Below, in pieces: positions 47,501 through 58,100 of a DNA stretch of 64,000 nucleotides. Source of the stretch: Pelagomonas calceolata. Lineage: Eukaryota > Sar > Pelagophyceae > Pelagomonadales > Pelagomonadaceae. The stretch covers positions 620,001-684,000 of the forward strand of contig CAKKNE010000001.1 of assembly GCA_918797485.1 (NCBI GenBank). Direction: 5' to 3'. The notes beneath the pieces were generated by a model. That model did no database searches. It was not told where the DNA came from and saw nothing but the letters and a program-made list of their open reading frames with translations. Each line of letters opens with the position of its first letter. Position 1 is the stretch's first letter. The translations under genes were made by a program, and so were the position numbers.

Positions 47501-48547
47501 TTAGTCTTTACCCAGGTATCCCGACACGTCCCGATACATCGCCGGCGCCGCGCCGTCCTCCTCCGTTATTTTTTTGAACGACGCGTCGTAGAGCGCCGCG
47601 CAGGACGCGTCCAGAGCTTTCGAAAACGTCGCGTCGTCCATATCTCTAGAAAGCCCCTCCGTTAAAGCGCGAGAAAAGGACGCAATCACCCCACTCTGGC
47701 GCTTGAGTCGCGCACACGCCTCGGCGCGGTCAAAGCCGCCGGACAAGGCCAGCACCCGGACCACATTAGGATGCGCGACACAAGAGGCATACAAGTCGTC
47801 GATGTCCGGCAGCGTCAGTTTGAGCATGATGAGCTCGCCCGGTTGCAACAGATGCAATTCCGCGTGCAAGGCATTGAGCAGAATCTCCTCGGCGTGGCCC
47901 TTGTCCCCAATGAACGCGTCGACCTCGGGCTCGACGATCGGGACCAAGCCGCACCGACAGATGCGCTTCGCGAGCGCAAACTGCTGCTTCACGACGCTCT
48001 TGATGCCCTCTTCATTGGCTGCTCCAATCCTACTCCGCATCTTCGTGCCCGCGATTCCTAGGAGTTTTGCCCTTGCTAAAGTCTTCTCGAGCCCTGGAAT
48101 CTCCTTCATCACCTGGCAGCCGTCCCTTTCCGCCTCCAAACCCTTGTCGCACTTGAGCAGGGGCACGATTCGCTTCGACCAGAGGTACGCCGGCGCGGGC
48201 CTTCCTTCAAATTTGCGGTCCATCGTATCTTCGAAAAGGATCGCGCCGACGCACCGCTCGTCCAAGCCGGTCGCGACGCGCTCGCGCATTTGGTGCACGA
48301 GGTCGAACATCTCGGTTTCATCATTATAAGCGCTCTCGGGGACGCCGTAGGCTTCCAACGCGCCGGGCGTCGAGCCGCCGCTCTGGTCGAGGGCCGCGAC
48401 GAAGCCCTCGCCGCTTCGGAGTCGCTCGAGCATGTCGCTTTGGGACGCGGCGCCGCCGCGGACACTGATGCCGCCGCGGTACCGCATCTCTGCTGGCCTC
48501 GCGCCGGCGCTGGCAAGGAGAGCAGCAGCCACTGCAAATGCAATCAT
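47501..48547 (-). CDS. Class I fructose-bisphosphate aldolase, bacterial type, plastid leader
   Basis: A 348-residue protein with a signal-type leader (MIAFAVAAALLASAGARPAE). The body matches the bacterial-type class I aldolase: GEGFVAALDQSGGSTPGALE, GAILFEDTMDRKFEGRP, LVPIVEPEVD, LIMLKLTLP (candidate Schiff-base lysine), VLALSGGFDRAEA and VIASFSRALTEGL. It cleaves or forms fructose 1,6-bisphosphate. Enzymes of this type in diatoms are plastid or pyrenoid proteins, so a Calvin-cycle role is likely, though location is inferred from the leader. It ends 17 bp from the convergent BEACH gene. Confidence 0.9.
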   Translation of the reverse strand: MIAFAVAAALLASAGARPAEMRYRGGISVRGGAASQSDMLERLRSGEGFVAALDQSGGSTPGALEAYGVPESAYNDETEMFDLVHQMRERVATGLDERCVGAILFEDTMDRKFEGRPAPAYLWSKRIVPLLKCDKGLEAERDGCQVMKEIPGLEKTLARAKLLGIAGTKMRSRIGAANEEGIKSVVKQQFALAKRICRCGLVPIVEPEVDAFIGDKGHAEEILLNALHAELHLLQPGELIMLKLTLPDIDDLYASCVAHPNVVRVLALSGGFDRAEACARLKRQSGVIASFSRALTEGLSRDMDDATFSKALDASCAALYDASFKKITEEDGAAPAMYRDVSGYLGKD

Positions 48548-48776
48548 GGCTTGGAATGGCTGCGTTTTCTGTGTGGCACTTGGACAGTCGTGCAGTCAAG
48601 TCAATCAGACGAGTCCGAACCGATGCGTAACTGCAGCAGCGCTGCCTGCTTGGCTGCGTTTACCTCGCCTGCAGCCTCCCAAGCTTGGCTTGGACCATCC
48701 GGGCGGGAGGCGAGGCGCGCGCTGCAGTTCGTGTATGACCTTAGACACGTATCCAAGGGCGGAACCCTCGGGTAAA

Positions 48777-48799
48777 GCTAGCGGCTGTAAGACACTAGC
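48777..48799. promoter_or_regulatory. Palindromic CTAG-arm motif, copy 13
   Basis: GCTAG and CTAGC arms with centre CGGCTGTAAGACA, between the divergent aldolase (230 bp) and beta-propeller (154 bp) genes. It is the exact reverse complement of copy 10. Confidence 0.62.
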
Positions 48800-48952
48800 T
48801 TTCAAACCAGTCTCAAACGGCAGGGCAAAATCAGTGCCACGCGAGCTCCGCACACCTGTGCAAGTTCGCGTATACGGGCACTGACAGCCTCGCCGCAGCA
48901 AGGAGCCGCGCGCGCTGCGCCAACAAACACCAAGACGACAAAAGCAGCGGCC

Positions 48953-50608
48953 ATGGATCCAGCAACCAACGATGCGCCGCCCGCGAGCCCCGCAACAACA
49001 ATTCAGTTAGAGGGCGCCCGGCGCCGCCTGATAACAGCCCACGGCCAGCGCGTCTCATTAGAACTCGCGCCGACGTCCGTGGCTATAGCAAGGACGGGCG
49101 CGTTCGCGTTAATTGGATGCACGGACGGCTCGATCCGACTATGCGCCATGGGCAGTAAACTGCCCCCGGCGAACCTCGGCCAGTTAGTAAGCCGGGGCAT
49201 GAACAACACGCTGCTCGTGACCGTAGCGATCACGGAGGACTGCCGGACCGCATTTGCCGGAGCGCAAAAAGGAGCCACGGAAGTGCTGGCCTGGACCTTC
49301 GGCGCGTTTCCTGCGAATGCGTCTCCACTACAGATCGTATCCACCACAATTCAGGAGTCGCAATCGGAAGCTAAATTACGAGGCTTCGTGAGCTGTAGTC
49401 GGAAAGGCGCCGACGACTATAGGCTCCTGTGTGGGCGGGGCATCAAGAGCGCCCACGTCTGGAAAGTGTGTCGAGCGACGCCGGGGGCGGCTTTAGACTG
49501 GTCTTTACTGTATGAACTACCGACGCAATCGTGCGGCTCGTTAGTGACCGGCGGTTTCCTCGACGCGGCGTGTGCGGTCTGGGCCAAGGCCGAGCAGGGT
49601 ACGATCAGGTTGTGGCGCATCGATGGGGATGACAAACCTCATGAGGATCTGCGGCACGCGCGGACGGCGCTGGGCGTCGTGGCGGTTGCTTCGACGGAAG
49701 GTGGTGTTTGTGGCGCGCCTTCGGTATGTAGTCGTAATATTGTGACGGTGGGCGGCGCAACTTTAATAGAAGTTGCGGCGCCGGACGGTTCCATGAGGGC
49801 GCCGCTCGCGCCGCCCCCGAAGCCGGGGGCCGGCCGACGGTGCGCGCCGCGGACGGTCGCGTCGGTCGGGTGCGGCGTCGGGTCGGCGGCCGTAGCGTTT
49901 GCGGACGGCGCCGTGGCCTGGTACGACGGCGATTCTCACAGACTGCTGGAGGTCGACGCGACTTCCGGGGCGCCGGCGCACGTGGCCTGCGTCGCCGTCC
50001 CGCTGGGCGGGGCCTTGGTGGGCGCCTGCCACTGGGACGTGAAGAACAGGGAGGGCTGGGTCTCGTTCTTCGTGCCCGAGAAGATTGAGCGAGCAGCGAC
50101 GGCGGAGGAGGTCTCCGCGTCTGCGCTCTGGCCGGCGTTTGTCGAGGCACCGCCGAAGCCACAAAAGCGCAAGTCCTCCACAAAAGTGACGCCGCGCGGC
50201 GCCAAGCAGTCCATGCCGTCGCCGGGCGTCCCCGTCGTCACGACGCAGCGCAAGCGGCCGCGCGAGCAGAACCCGCAGACGCCCGTGGAAGTCGCCTTCG
50301 ATGCTTCATCAGATGACGAGTCCGTCGAGCACCCGCTGAACGCGGCAGCACCATTACGTGTCCCGTACGAGGCCCTGCCGCCGCCGGGCCACGCGCTGCG
50401 GTTGGTGACGGCGTCGGCGCGGCGCGCGAACGTACAACCGCCGACGTGGCACTACGCGTCGCGCGACGAGCGCGAGCGGGCGACGCTAGAAAGATTGCGT
50501 CAGCTGCCGCCGGGCAACGAGGACGTCGTCGACGCGACGCTCGGGCGTTTGCGGCTCGAGCGGCAGGTCGCCGAGGCGCTCGCGGCGATCGGCATGCAGC
50601 AGCCCTGA
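48953..50608 (+). CDS. WD40-like beta-propeller protein with basic nuclear-type tail
   Basis: A 551-residue intronless protein. The first 380 residues form weak propeller repeats (ALIGCTDGSIRLCAM; AAFADGAVAWYDGDSHRLLE-like strands; CAVWAKAEQGTIRLWRI). A basic linker (KPQKRKSSTKVTPRGAKQS and QRKRPREQNPQ) suggests nuclear import. A final helical domain ends AEALAAIGMQQP. No specific family is recognised. A WDR-type scaffold in the nucleus is a reasonable inference. The start at 48953 is the first ATG after the promoter motif. Confidence 0.68.
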   Translation: MDPATNDAPPASPATTIQLEGARRRLITAHGQRVSLELAPTSVAIARTGAFALIGCTDGSIRLCAMGSKLPPANLGQLVSRGMNNTLLVTVAITEDCRTAFAGAQKGATEVLAWTFGAFPANASPLQIVSTTIQESQSEAKLRGFVSCSRKGADDYRLLCGRGIKSAHVWKVCRATPGAALDWSLLYELPTQSCGSLVTGGFLDAACAVWAKAEQGTIRLWRIDGDDKPHEDLRHARTALGVVAVASTEGGVCGAPSVCSRNIVTVGGATLIEVAAPDGSMRAPLAPPPKPGAGRRCAPRTVASVGCGVGSAAVAFADGAVAWYDGDSHRLLEVDATSGAPAHVACVAVPLGGALVGACHWDVKNREGWVSFFVPEKIERAATAEEVSASALWPAFVEAPPKPQKRKSSTKVTPRGAKQSMPSPGVPVVTTQRKRPREQNPQTPVEVAFDASSDDESVEHPLNAAAPLRVPYEALPPPGHALRLVTASARRANVQPPTWHYASRDERERATLERLRQLPPGNEDVVDATLGRLRLERQVAEALAAIGMQQP

Positions 50609-50731
50609 GCTAATTATATCTTTAAAACGTTAGATCGCGGTCGACGACGAATCGAACGAAATACCGTCGCGGTCGCGTCCGTGGAAGGACGGTCATCAGG
50701 CAACAGTGAACCGCACAGCAGACCCCTAGCC

Positions 50732-53609
50732 TCAGCCCCGCCGAAACCCGCCAAAAGGAAAGCCGCCGCCGCGGTACTGCTGCTGCTGCTTCTGCATCTC
50801 CAGTTGCTGCTCGATCTCCTCCCGATCATACCCCTGGTCCCACAACCTTTTTCGTTGAGCGTCCGTCAAAAACTCGTACGCGTCATTGATCTTCTGGAAC
50901 TGCTCTTCCGCCTCCTTCTGCTGCTTCTCGCCCTTGCAGGAGAAGCGGTCGGGGTGCCACCGCATGGCCGCTTTTTTGTAGGCCTTTTTTATCGCGCTTT
51001 CGTCCGAGTGCTCGTCGAGGTCCGGGCCAATCAACTTATATAAATCAGGTCTTTGCGCTTTTTTCAGGAGTCGTTGGGCGGTCTTGAACTTTTGAACGAG
51101 ATCCCTATCCGACTTACCGTCGGGTAACGTGTTTAGCGCCGTCTCGAGCAAATCGACCGCGTCGCCATAGCGATGCATGCCCTGCAACGCTTCACTTCCC
51201 AACAAATACGCCGTCTTTAGAGGGGATGGAGCGTGATACAACGCTGCCGACGAGTCGGCGTGGACGCGCCGCCAGTGCGGCAACGCTTTGTCTTGGCGCT
51301 GGTCTCTATCGCCGTTACTCCTCAGCACCTTCAAGGCGAGGAGCTGGTGGCACTTCGCCCTCCTGACATGCATGGCCGCCGTGAGCTTCTTGTCCGATGG
51401 ATCTACTTTTAAGCCTTCGGACGCGGCTTGACTGGCCTTGTCATATTCACCTCGCCTCACGAGACTCTCAATATCAGACTTGATCCGCTCCGCGTCCTTC
51501 GTCGACCGTCTTAAATGCTTCAGTCGCGTCTTGATGTCCGAATTGTCCGGATCCAATTGCAAGCAAGCCGCTAGATGTTGCTCGGCTCGACTGCGATCAC
51601 CTTGGGCTAGTAGAGCGTCGGCCCGCACGCCGTGGGCTTCCACCAAGCTTTTACCGCGTAATTTCTTCGTCGCCAAGGCACTCAACGCTTCTCTACTCCC
51701 GTCGGCGTACTCCTTCAAATGGACCTGCGCGTGTCGCGGTTCGGCGGTCGCGCGGCGGCGAGAGACGGTCGACGCGCGTCGTGTCCACCTCATGATGAAG
51801 TGGGTGGTCTCTTTGTCGATTTCGAGCCGTTTCGAGGCGAGACGGAACTTCATTGTGCGATGGCCACGAGTCGCGTCGACGGCGTGGGGACGCCGAGATC
51901 GCACGTGGCAGGCCGCGAGCTTGACCCTCGCGTCGGCGTCGTCGGTCACGTTATAATCATCCCTAAGCTTCACGAAGCATCGTTTCGCCCGCGAGTACTC
52001 CTCGCCCTCGTAGGCTTCGGTGGCTTGCTTTTGTGTACTTTGGCACTGTTCCAACTGATTCCGTTTCTCTGTTAATGAAGGGTCGTCCTGTATCACTGAC
52101 AAAGCCTCGTCGATCCGCCCCAGCCGTTGCAACGACGACGAGAGACGCGCGGCGACCTTGCTCCGCTGGGACACGAGGCGCTTCCTTTCATCATCATCAG
52201 CCTTCGGAAGCTGCTCCGCAATCACTGAAGAAGCCTTCCGGCAGTCGTCGACCGCCCGCTCCGCTTGGTCGACCATGAGCCAGCAGGCCGCGCGGTTCGC
52301 GAGGACCGCATCCGCTTCGGCGCAATCAGTAGCGAGGCACTTCGTATATAACGAGAGTGCCTCCTTGTACAGGCCGCGCTTATACGCCGACGTCGCCGCG
52401 TCTCTCAGCTGTCGCGACTGCTGTCGCGGCGGCGCGGCCGGCGGTCTTACGGTGCGTAATTCCTGCAGCAGTTTTTCGAGCGCCGACACGTCCGCGGGAC
52501 CTGCGTGTGATATATATCGAGTCGCGATCTCGTCTGATGGAGGCGAATTCATGAAGATGGCGCATGATCTCGGAAAGGCCCCGGGACGCCGCGATCGGAC
52601 CGTCCTCGATGCCCTCCTCGAGCACTTCACAAGCCTCTAACTTGCGGTCGAGTCTCACGAGCGACCGCGCGAGATGCAGGTGGCCCTTCGCGAAGTCCGG
52701 TTTCAATTCAATAACTCTACGGGCATCGTCCGCGGCGCGCTCCCACCTCGACAGCGCTTGCAGACAGGCCGACCGGTTCGAGAGATAGACGTGTCGTTGG
52801 CCGTCCGTCAACTCGACAGCTAAAGTGTACAACGCCAGCGCCTCCGGGAACTTCTTCCGTTGGAACAACGCGTTGGCTGATGCTTTGGCTGCTTCGGGTA
52901 TCGTATCGGTACCTAGTACCTGTAACTCTTCACTAGACTCTAGGACATCGTCCGGCGCGTTCCCCAGGGCCTGGGCGGCCTGTTGCACGTCGCCTTGTTC
53001 GAGTAACGCAGTGACGAGTAAAGAGTGAGCTTCGGACGCCTGGACGTCGAGGCGCGCCGCCCTCCGCGCATCACTAATACACGCCGGCCAGTCTTTGAGT
53101 TGCGACGCTGATCTAGCTTTGCCTAGTAACGACTCGACGTCGTCCGGCGCGAAGCCCAGAGCCGCGGCGTACGCGGCATACGCGGCGTCATATTGTTGAG
53201 AAGCATACGCGTCATCACCAGCTTCTCGCCTTTTAACACAAGCGCCTTGCACGGCGTCCTTCAATTCTAGAGAGGCGTGCTCGATGGCCTGCTCGAGCTT
53301 CTCGCAGCGATCTAACAATGATTTTTTCTCGGAAGGCGGTTTTTGACTGGAGTCGATCTGCGCCGTGAGCTTCGCTTGGGCCCCGAAGAGTTTTGACAAA
53401 GCGTCCCGGGCCTTCGCTAATGTGGTGCGCGACGCGTCGCTCGAGATGTGTGTGGCGCAGGCGGCCATGGCCTCTTCTAGGGCGCTACAACTTCCTTCGA
53501 GGTCGTGGCCGTTGGTCTTGCGGTAGGCGGCGGCGGGGCTCGTCTTCGTGGTGGAGCCATTCGTGGGTGTCGTGGCGCCGTCGCTGCCGGTCTCGGTCTC
53601 GGCAGACAT
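50732..53609 (-). CDS. TPR-DnaJ co-chaperone (DNAJC7-like)
   Basis: Exons 53609-52601, 52500-51905, 51724-50732. Tandem TPRs fill most of the chain (AGDDAYASQQYDAAYAAYAA; ASANALFQRKKFPEALALYT; AATSAYKRGLYKEALSLYTK). A J domain closes it: LYKLIGPDLDEHSDESAIKK, then AAMRWHPDRFSCKGEKQQ with the HPD triad, then FQKINDAYEFLTDAQRKRLW. TPR array then J domain without a signal peptide fits cytosolic DNAJC7, which links Hsp70 and Hsp90. Introns 52501-52600 and 51725-51904 splice to EDG-PADVSALEKLL and AACH-VHLKEYADGS. The 54143 extension upstream of 53609 crosses the promoter and is not used. Confidence 0.88.
51725..51904 (-). repeat. Introner-like intron of the DNAJC7-like gene (family B)
   Basis: A 180-bp intron with donor GTGCGATCTCGGCGTCC and acceptor CACGCGCAG. 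The sense strand holds CGAAATCGACAAAGAGACCA followed by CCCAC, the reverse complement of the box in the BioA intron. The same element thus occurs in opposite orientations. Confidence 0.65.
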
Positions 53610-53781
53610 CGTGCTGGCCCTCCTCTCCGAGCTCCCAGGGGCGCCTCGGCGGCTCAGCGGTGCCGAAAACGAGCTGGACTGCTTGATGGGCTGGCTCAGG
53701 GATCCGAAAGCAACACAGATACCCTCGAGGCCACAGCTACGCTGAGCCAACGCGATACAAATCGAGGGATGTCTTAGCCGA

Positions 53782-53801
53782 CTAGTATGTCTAGCATCTA
53801 G
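53782..53801. promoter_or_regulatory. Palindromic CTAG-arm motif, copy 14
   Basis: CTAG and CTAG arms with centre TATGTCTAGCAT, between the divergent DNAJC7-like (173 bp) and RidA-like (401 bp) genes. A more degenerate copy with a third CTAG inside. Confidence 0.42.
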
Positions 53802-54064
53802 AGCGCTGAAGTTTTTCACGCGTTCATCGAGTATCAAGGCCGCGAAAAGACTGCTGGCAGGCGTTAGGAGGAGTTTGCTTGCACTCTTTTTGCCTGCTTT
53901 TTGCAGGCTGCCTCGGAGCAAAAAGAGGCGGGAGTGCAGTGAAGAACACAATTCGCATTCGTTTTCAATTGTTTTCGAAGCGTCACATCCAGCAGCAATC
54001 GCGCCCTGACTCGTTTTGCCCTTTCCCGCTCTGCACAGCACAAGAGCACCCCAGCAGCAGCAGG

Positions 54065-54200
54065 GCTCAGAGCTCTCGCATAACTCATCGCACAACTCAT
54101 CAGTCGAGCTAAAAGCACAGCTCAGAGCTCCCGCACAACTCATCAGTCGAGCGAATAGCAGAGCTCAGAGCTCGCGCACAACGCATCAGCCGAGCCAAGA
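54065..54200. repeat. Three tandem units upstream of the RidA-like gene
   Basis: Units begin GCTCAGAGCTC at 54065, 54120 and 54163 (55, 43 and about 38 bp). Each continues with CGCA(C/T)AAC and CATCAG(T/C)CGAGC. They occupy the presumed 5' UTR immediately before the ATG. Confidence 0.75.
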
Positions 54201-54201
54201 A

Positions 54202-54801
54202 ATGGGCCTGCGCCTGAGCATCGTCGGCGGCACGCTCGTCGCACGCTCCGCGAGGGCCTTCATGCGGCCAGTCGCGCGCCGCGCCATCACGACGAAGCGC
54301 ACGGACTGGGCCGGCGAGGCGCGGAGCGTCTGCCAGGGCGCGACGGAGGATAAACTAGAGGCGCTCGGCTACGCGCTGCCGCCCGCGTCGACGCCGAAGG
54401 GCTCGTACGCGATGTACTCGCGCGCGGGCGACATGTTGTTTCTCGCGGGACACATCCCCGTGCGCCCCGACGGCTCGATCTGCACGGGCGTCGTCGGGAG
54501 AGACCTGAAGAAAGCTCAGGGCACGGACGCGGCGCGCCTCTGCGGCCTCGCGCTGCTGCGGACCTTGAGTGATGCGGTCGGGCTCGACAACGTCAAGCAG
54601 GTCCACAAATTGGTGGCCTTCGTGGCGTGTTCCGACGACTTCGAGAACCAGCCCGGCGTCGTCAACGGCTGCTCGGATCTCTTGTTCGAGGTGCTCGGCG
54701 ACCGCGGCGTGCACGCGCGTTCCGCGGTGGGCACGAACGCGCTGCCGCTCGGCGTGCCCGTCGAGATCGAGGCCATCGTCGAGGTCGAGGCGGGGTCGTA
54801 G
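54202..54801 (+). CDS. RidA/YjgF-family protein, mitochondrial-type leader
   Basis: 199 residues from the Met at 54202 (MGLRLSIVGGTLVARSAR), an Arg-rich leader without acidic residues. The body is a YjgF/RidA fold: LPPASTPKGSYAMYSRAGDM, LFLAGHIPVRPDGSICTGVV, LRTLSDAVGLDNVKQVHKLV, FVACSDDFENQPGVVNG, and ARSAVGTNALPLGVPVEIEA ending in IVEVEAGS. The catalytic Arg of RidA proper (in SRA-x-R contexts) is not clear; RSAVGTNALP is the subgroup seen in plants and fungi. RidA proteins deaminate reactive enamines; this subgroup is less well defined. The longer frame from 54016 translates the tandem repeats and is rejected. Confidence 0.85.
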   Translation: MGLRLSIVGGTLVARSARAFMRPVARRAITTKRTDWAGEARSVCQGATEDKLEALGYALPPASTPKGSYAMYSRAGDMLFLAGHIPVRPDGSICTGVVGRDLKKAQGTDAARLCGLALLRTLSDAVGLDNVKQVHKLVAFVACSDDFENQPGVVNGCSDLLFEVLGDRGVHARSAVGTNALPLGVPVEIEAIVEVEAGS

Positions 54802-54918
54802 GAGCTCGGGGTTTGTATATAGTAGTAATAGTCGATAGGAGATGGCGTGCATGCCAGCGCGACTGGTTTGACGCGCGCGAGGGATACGCTTATCGTCAAG
54901 CACGCGGGGGGCGCCCAA

Positions 54919-54937
54919 CTAGCACGAAAACCACTAG
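54919..54937. promoter_or_regulatory. Palindromic CTAG-arm motif, copy 15
   Basis: CTAGC and CACTAG arms with centre ACGAAAAC, 222 bp upstream of the dynein ATG. The weakest copy; the GTCTTAC-like centre is missing. Confidence 0.35.
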
Positions 54938-55158
54938 GGCGAAACTGCCCGACTCTAGCAAAAAGCAAGCGCTGGGCCGATAAAGGGCTGCTAAAAAGCA
55001 CCGCCCGCGAGCCGAGAAGGCTGGGCGAGGCTTCGACAGCACCGCTCGAAGCTCCAACGAGCGACGGCCCGCAGAAAGCTGCTGCCGGGCAGCCCCACTG
55101 TGCTGCCCCAGCTAAAAAGCTAGCCTCAGCGGCGCCGAGCGGAGCAAACTAGACAAAG

Positions 55159-58100
55159 ATGGGCCGCGCCAGGGGCGCCGCCCGCGCCAAGAAGCCCAAA
55201 GTGGCCGACATGCCCTTCGACTGGACCGACCAGCTCATCAACGAAGTGATGGAATCGACAAATTCGACGAGCGCCTTGATGGAAAAGTACGCGTCCGACC
55301 CGCCGTCGCCGGGCAAGTCCCAGCGCGAACGGCGCTGGGCGCCGCCGACGGCCGCCGCGCGCAAGAACCGGAAGCCGCGCACGTTGGCCGAAAAGCGTCT
55401 TGCTGCGGACCGCGCGACGAATCCCCTCGCGGAGGAAGCGTCCGCCGACGCGTTGTCGTGGCGGCTGGATGCGTGGTTTGCCACGCCCATCGGCAAGCGC
55501 GTCGCTGGCAGTACGCCTCAACTACCGCTCGGTCCTTATGTCGATGAGGTGCTACGTGAGCCGATACGGAAGCGCTTTTCAAGGTTCGATGCGACGCGCC
55601 TTGCTAATTTACGAGCGATTGACGAGACCAATAAGGCCATTGAGGAGTGGCATTCCACCAATGAAGAGGAGGGCGCCGAGTGCCCTATTACTCAGATCGA
55701 AGAAATTGGTGTTGAGGAAAATGCCGTCGCGTTACTCACAGATGAAGTCAGTTGCGCTTCGTGGGTTTCATGTACGGTCATTGGTGGATTCACGGGCGCG
55801 AAGACGTACACTTGTATCTTCGAGGATAAGACAGAAACGAGGGATAGTTGTCAGGTCGCGTTCCCGGCCTGGAGCGATACGGGAGAGACGCTCGCAGCCT
55901 TGACCTCCGCCCTGAAACGGAGGAGAGACGCCGAGTCGTTGTTGGCCTTCGCGCATACTATACAAAACGTCCCGGTCAATGAGATCAGCGTGACGCTACC
56001 GGTCCGAGCGTCGTGGGAGCGTTTGTTGAGAATTGGACTTAGTAGAGCCCCTTTCGACTCCGATATTATCAGGGGAGAAGCCCTTGCACAGCTCGAGTCG
56101 CGATACAACTTTGGTAGAAGTGCGTTAGCCCTGCCGCCGCCTCCATCAGACATCACCGAGAGTGATGCACGACTAGCTTCAGCAACAACATCACTATGTG
56201 GCGAAGTCTGTTCTCTCTACCATAACGCGATGAACACGGTCATCTTCAACGCTGACTCCCTGAATCCCTATCACCTCCAAGCTTATTTAGCGAGGGATCT
56301 GCCGCTGCCGCCGCCGTTCCAAGGACCACCTGGTTGTGGTGTAGCAGACAATCCAAGGGAACAAGTGCAGCCCAACAAACTTAAGTTTAGAGATAAAACG
56401 TTCCTCGAATGCCCGGAGGTCGTCTCAGCCCTGGCCACGGCGCTCAACGCCGCGCAAGAGGTGAAAACAACTAGATTGTTGACGACGTCGCACCAGTTCC
56501 CGCGGACGCCCTCGACCTTCACGGAGGACCAGGACAAGCATATAAAAGATACGGTGCGTAAATTGAGGGAGGGCTGGGTCATGCGTACTAGTACGTTAAT
56601 TAACGCCGACCTCCGGACCGCCGACCAGTCCGTATACAATCTTGGTGAATCGTCAATAGCAAAGCACGAGTCCAAGACGAACAAACTCCATCTGTTGTTG
56701 ACGCGTATTAATTACGCCATGGTCCAGGACCTACTTGACCTCACGAAGACGTCTTTGCAAGAATATGCGGAGTACGTCCAATCGCAGTGCGAAGGTACTG
56801 TGACCGTGAATTCTATCGCTGACGTCACATGCGACTACCCTATCAGAAATAAGGGCGACCCGCCGCGCCTGCAGCCTTTATTTCGGATGACTGTAGTGTC
56901 CACACCGGAAAGACGGGTGCTGAACCGAGCTGCGGTGGACGAGGCCAATCGGCGCATCGAGGAGTGGCAAGCTACGGCGGACGAGGGCGAGGAGTGCCCG
57001 ATATCAAAAGTCGAGCCGGTCGAAGGGAGAACTTTTGATTACGAAACTCCACTAAACGAGTCAGTGGAATGCGTCGTTTCTGCGTTCACGAAGGCGATCC
57101 AAGAATGCCGCAACATCCGGCAGGCGCAGAACTACGTCATGGAGCGGCTGTTCTGGCCGAAGCCCGCGCTCATAAAAGCGGTGGCCGGGGACGAGGCGTG
57201 GATCGGTGCACTCATTGATAGCATTACTACTAACATCAAGAAAGCGTTGGAGCCCTGCGAGGCCTACCTCGAGTGCTTCAAGCAGTGGGAGCAGTTCCTG
57301 AACCTCGACGTCGACGAGTACGTTGCATCCCTAAAACACGCGGTGCCGATCCGCGTGGAAATCAAAGTTACGACGTCGGCCCCGTGGCCGCGTCGGCTCG
57401 ACGGCGTGGAGCGTCGCGGTCGCTCGACTCGACCTCGTCTGATGGCCGCGAGTCGCGTCGACGGCGTTGATGTCCGCGCAGGTGCCCAACGACGAGGACT
57501 ACGAGGAGGACCAGGAGCCCGACGCTCCCTCCATCCAGGTCGACCTGGCCATGCTCCGGAAGACGCTGACGAGTCACGTCGACGCCAAATTACGTATAGA
57601 GGCCGACATCCCGGCCGAGGCCATCACGGCCGGTGCTTGTGAATTAAATGCCTTCGCATTGCGAACCGAGTTGGGTGACAAGCACATGGCGATCATCAAC
57701 AAAGTGCTGGAGACGCATTCCGAACACATCCTCGAGTTCTCCGACTTTTTAGATTCGAGGTACAAGTCCATGATGCGCGAGCTCTGCAAGCAGCCCGAGG
57801 ACATCGAGGGTGCCGTAAGCGGCGTCTGATGCCATCTTCATGAATGCGTCTCCATCAGAGATCGTGGAGGGTGGTCTTTTTTTCGAGTTTGAGACTCGCA
57901 GGCACCGCGGCCCTCGAGGAGTACATTGGGAACATGAGCAACGATTTGAGAGCCAACCAGGAGTTGATTGATGAGATGCGCGCCATGAATTCTGTGTTGG
58001 ACGAGTACTTCTATCGAGTAGAATACTCGCACTTCGAAAGACAAACGTCCGTCGCGTTGTGGCCCGTGAAAGTTGGAGACCAGGCGGAGAAGGCCAAGGA

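Noticed and set aside
53610-54143. N-terminal extension of the DNAJC7-like ORF
   Set aside because: It crosses the CTAG-arm promoter motif and is Cys/Ser-rich without TPR features. The Met at 53609 starts a sensible protein.
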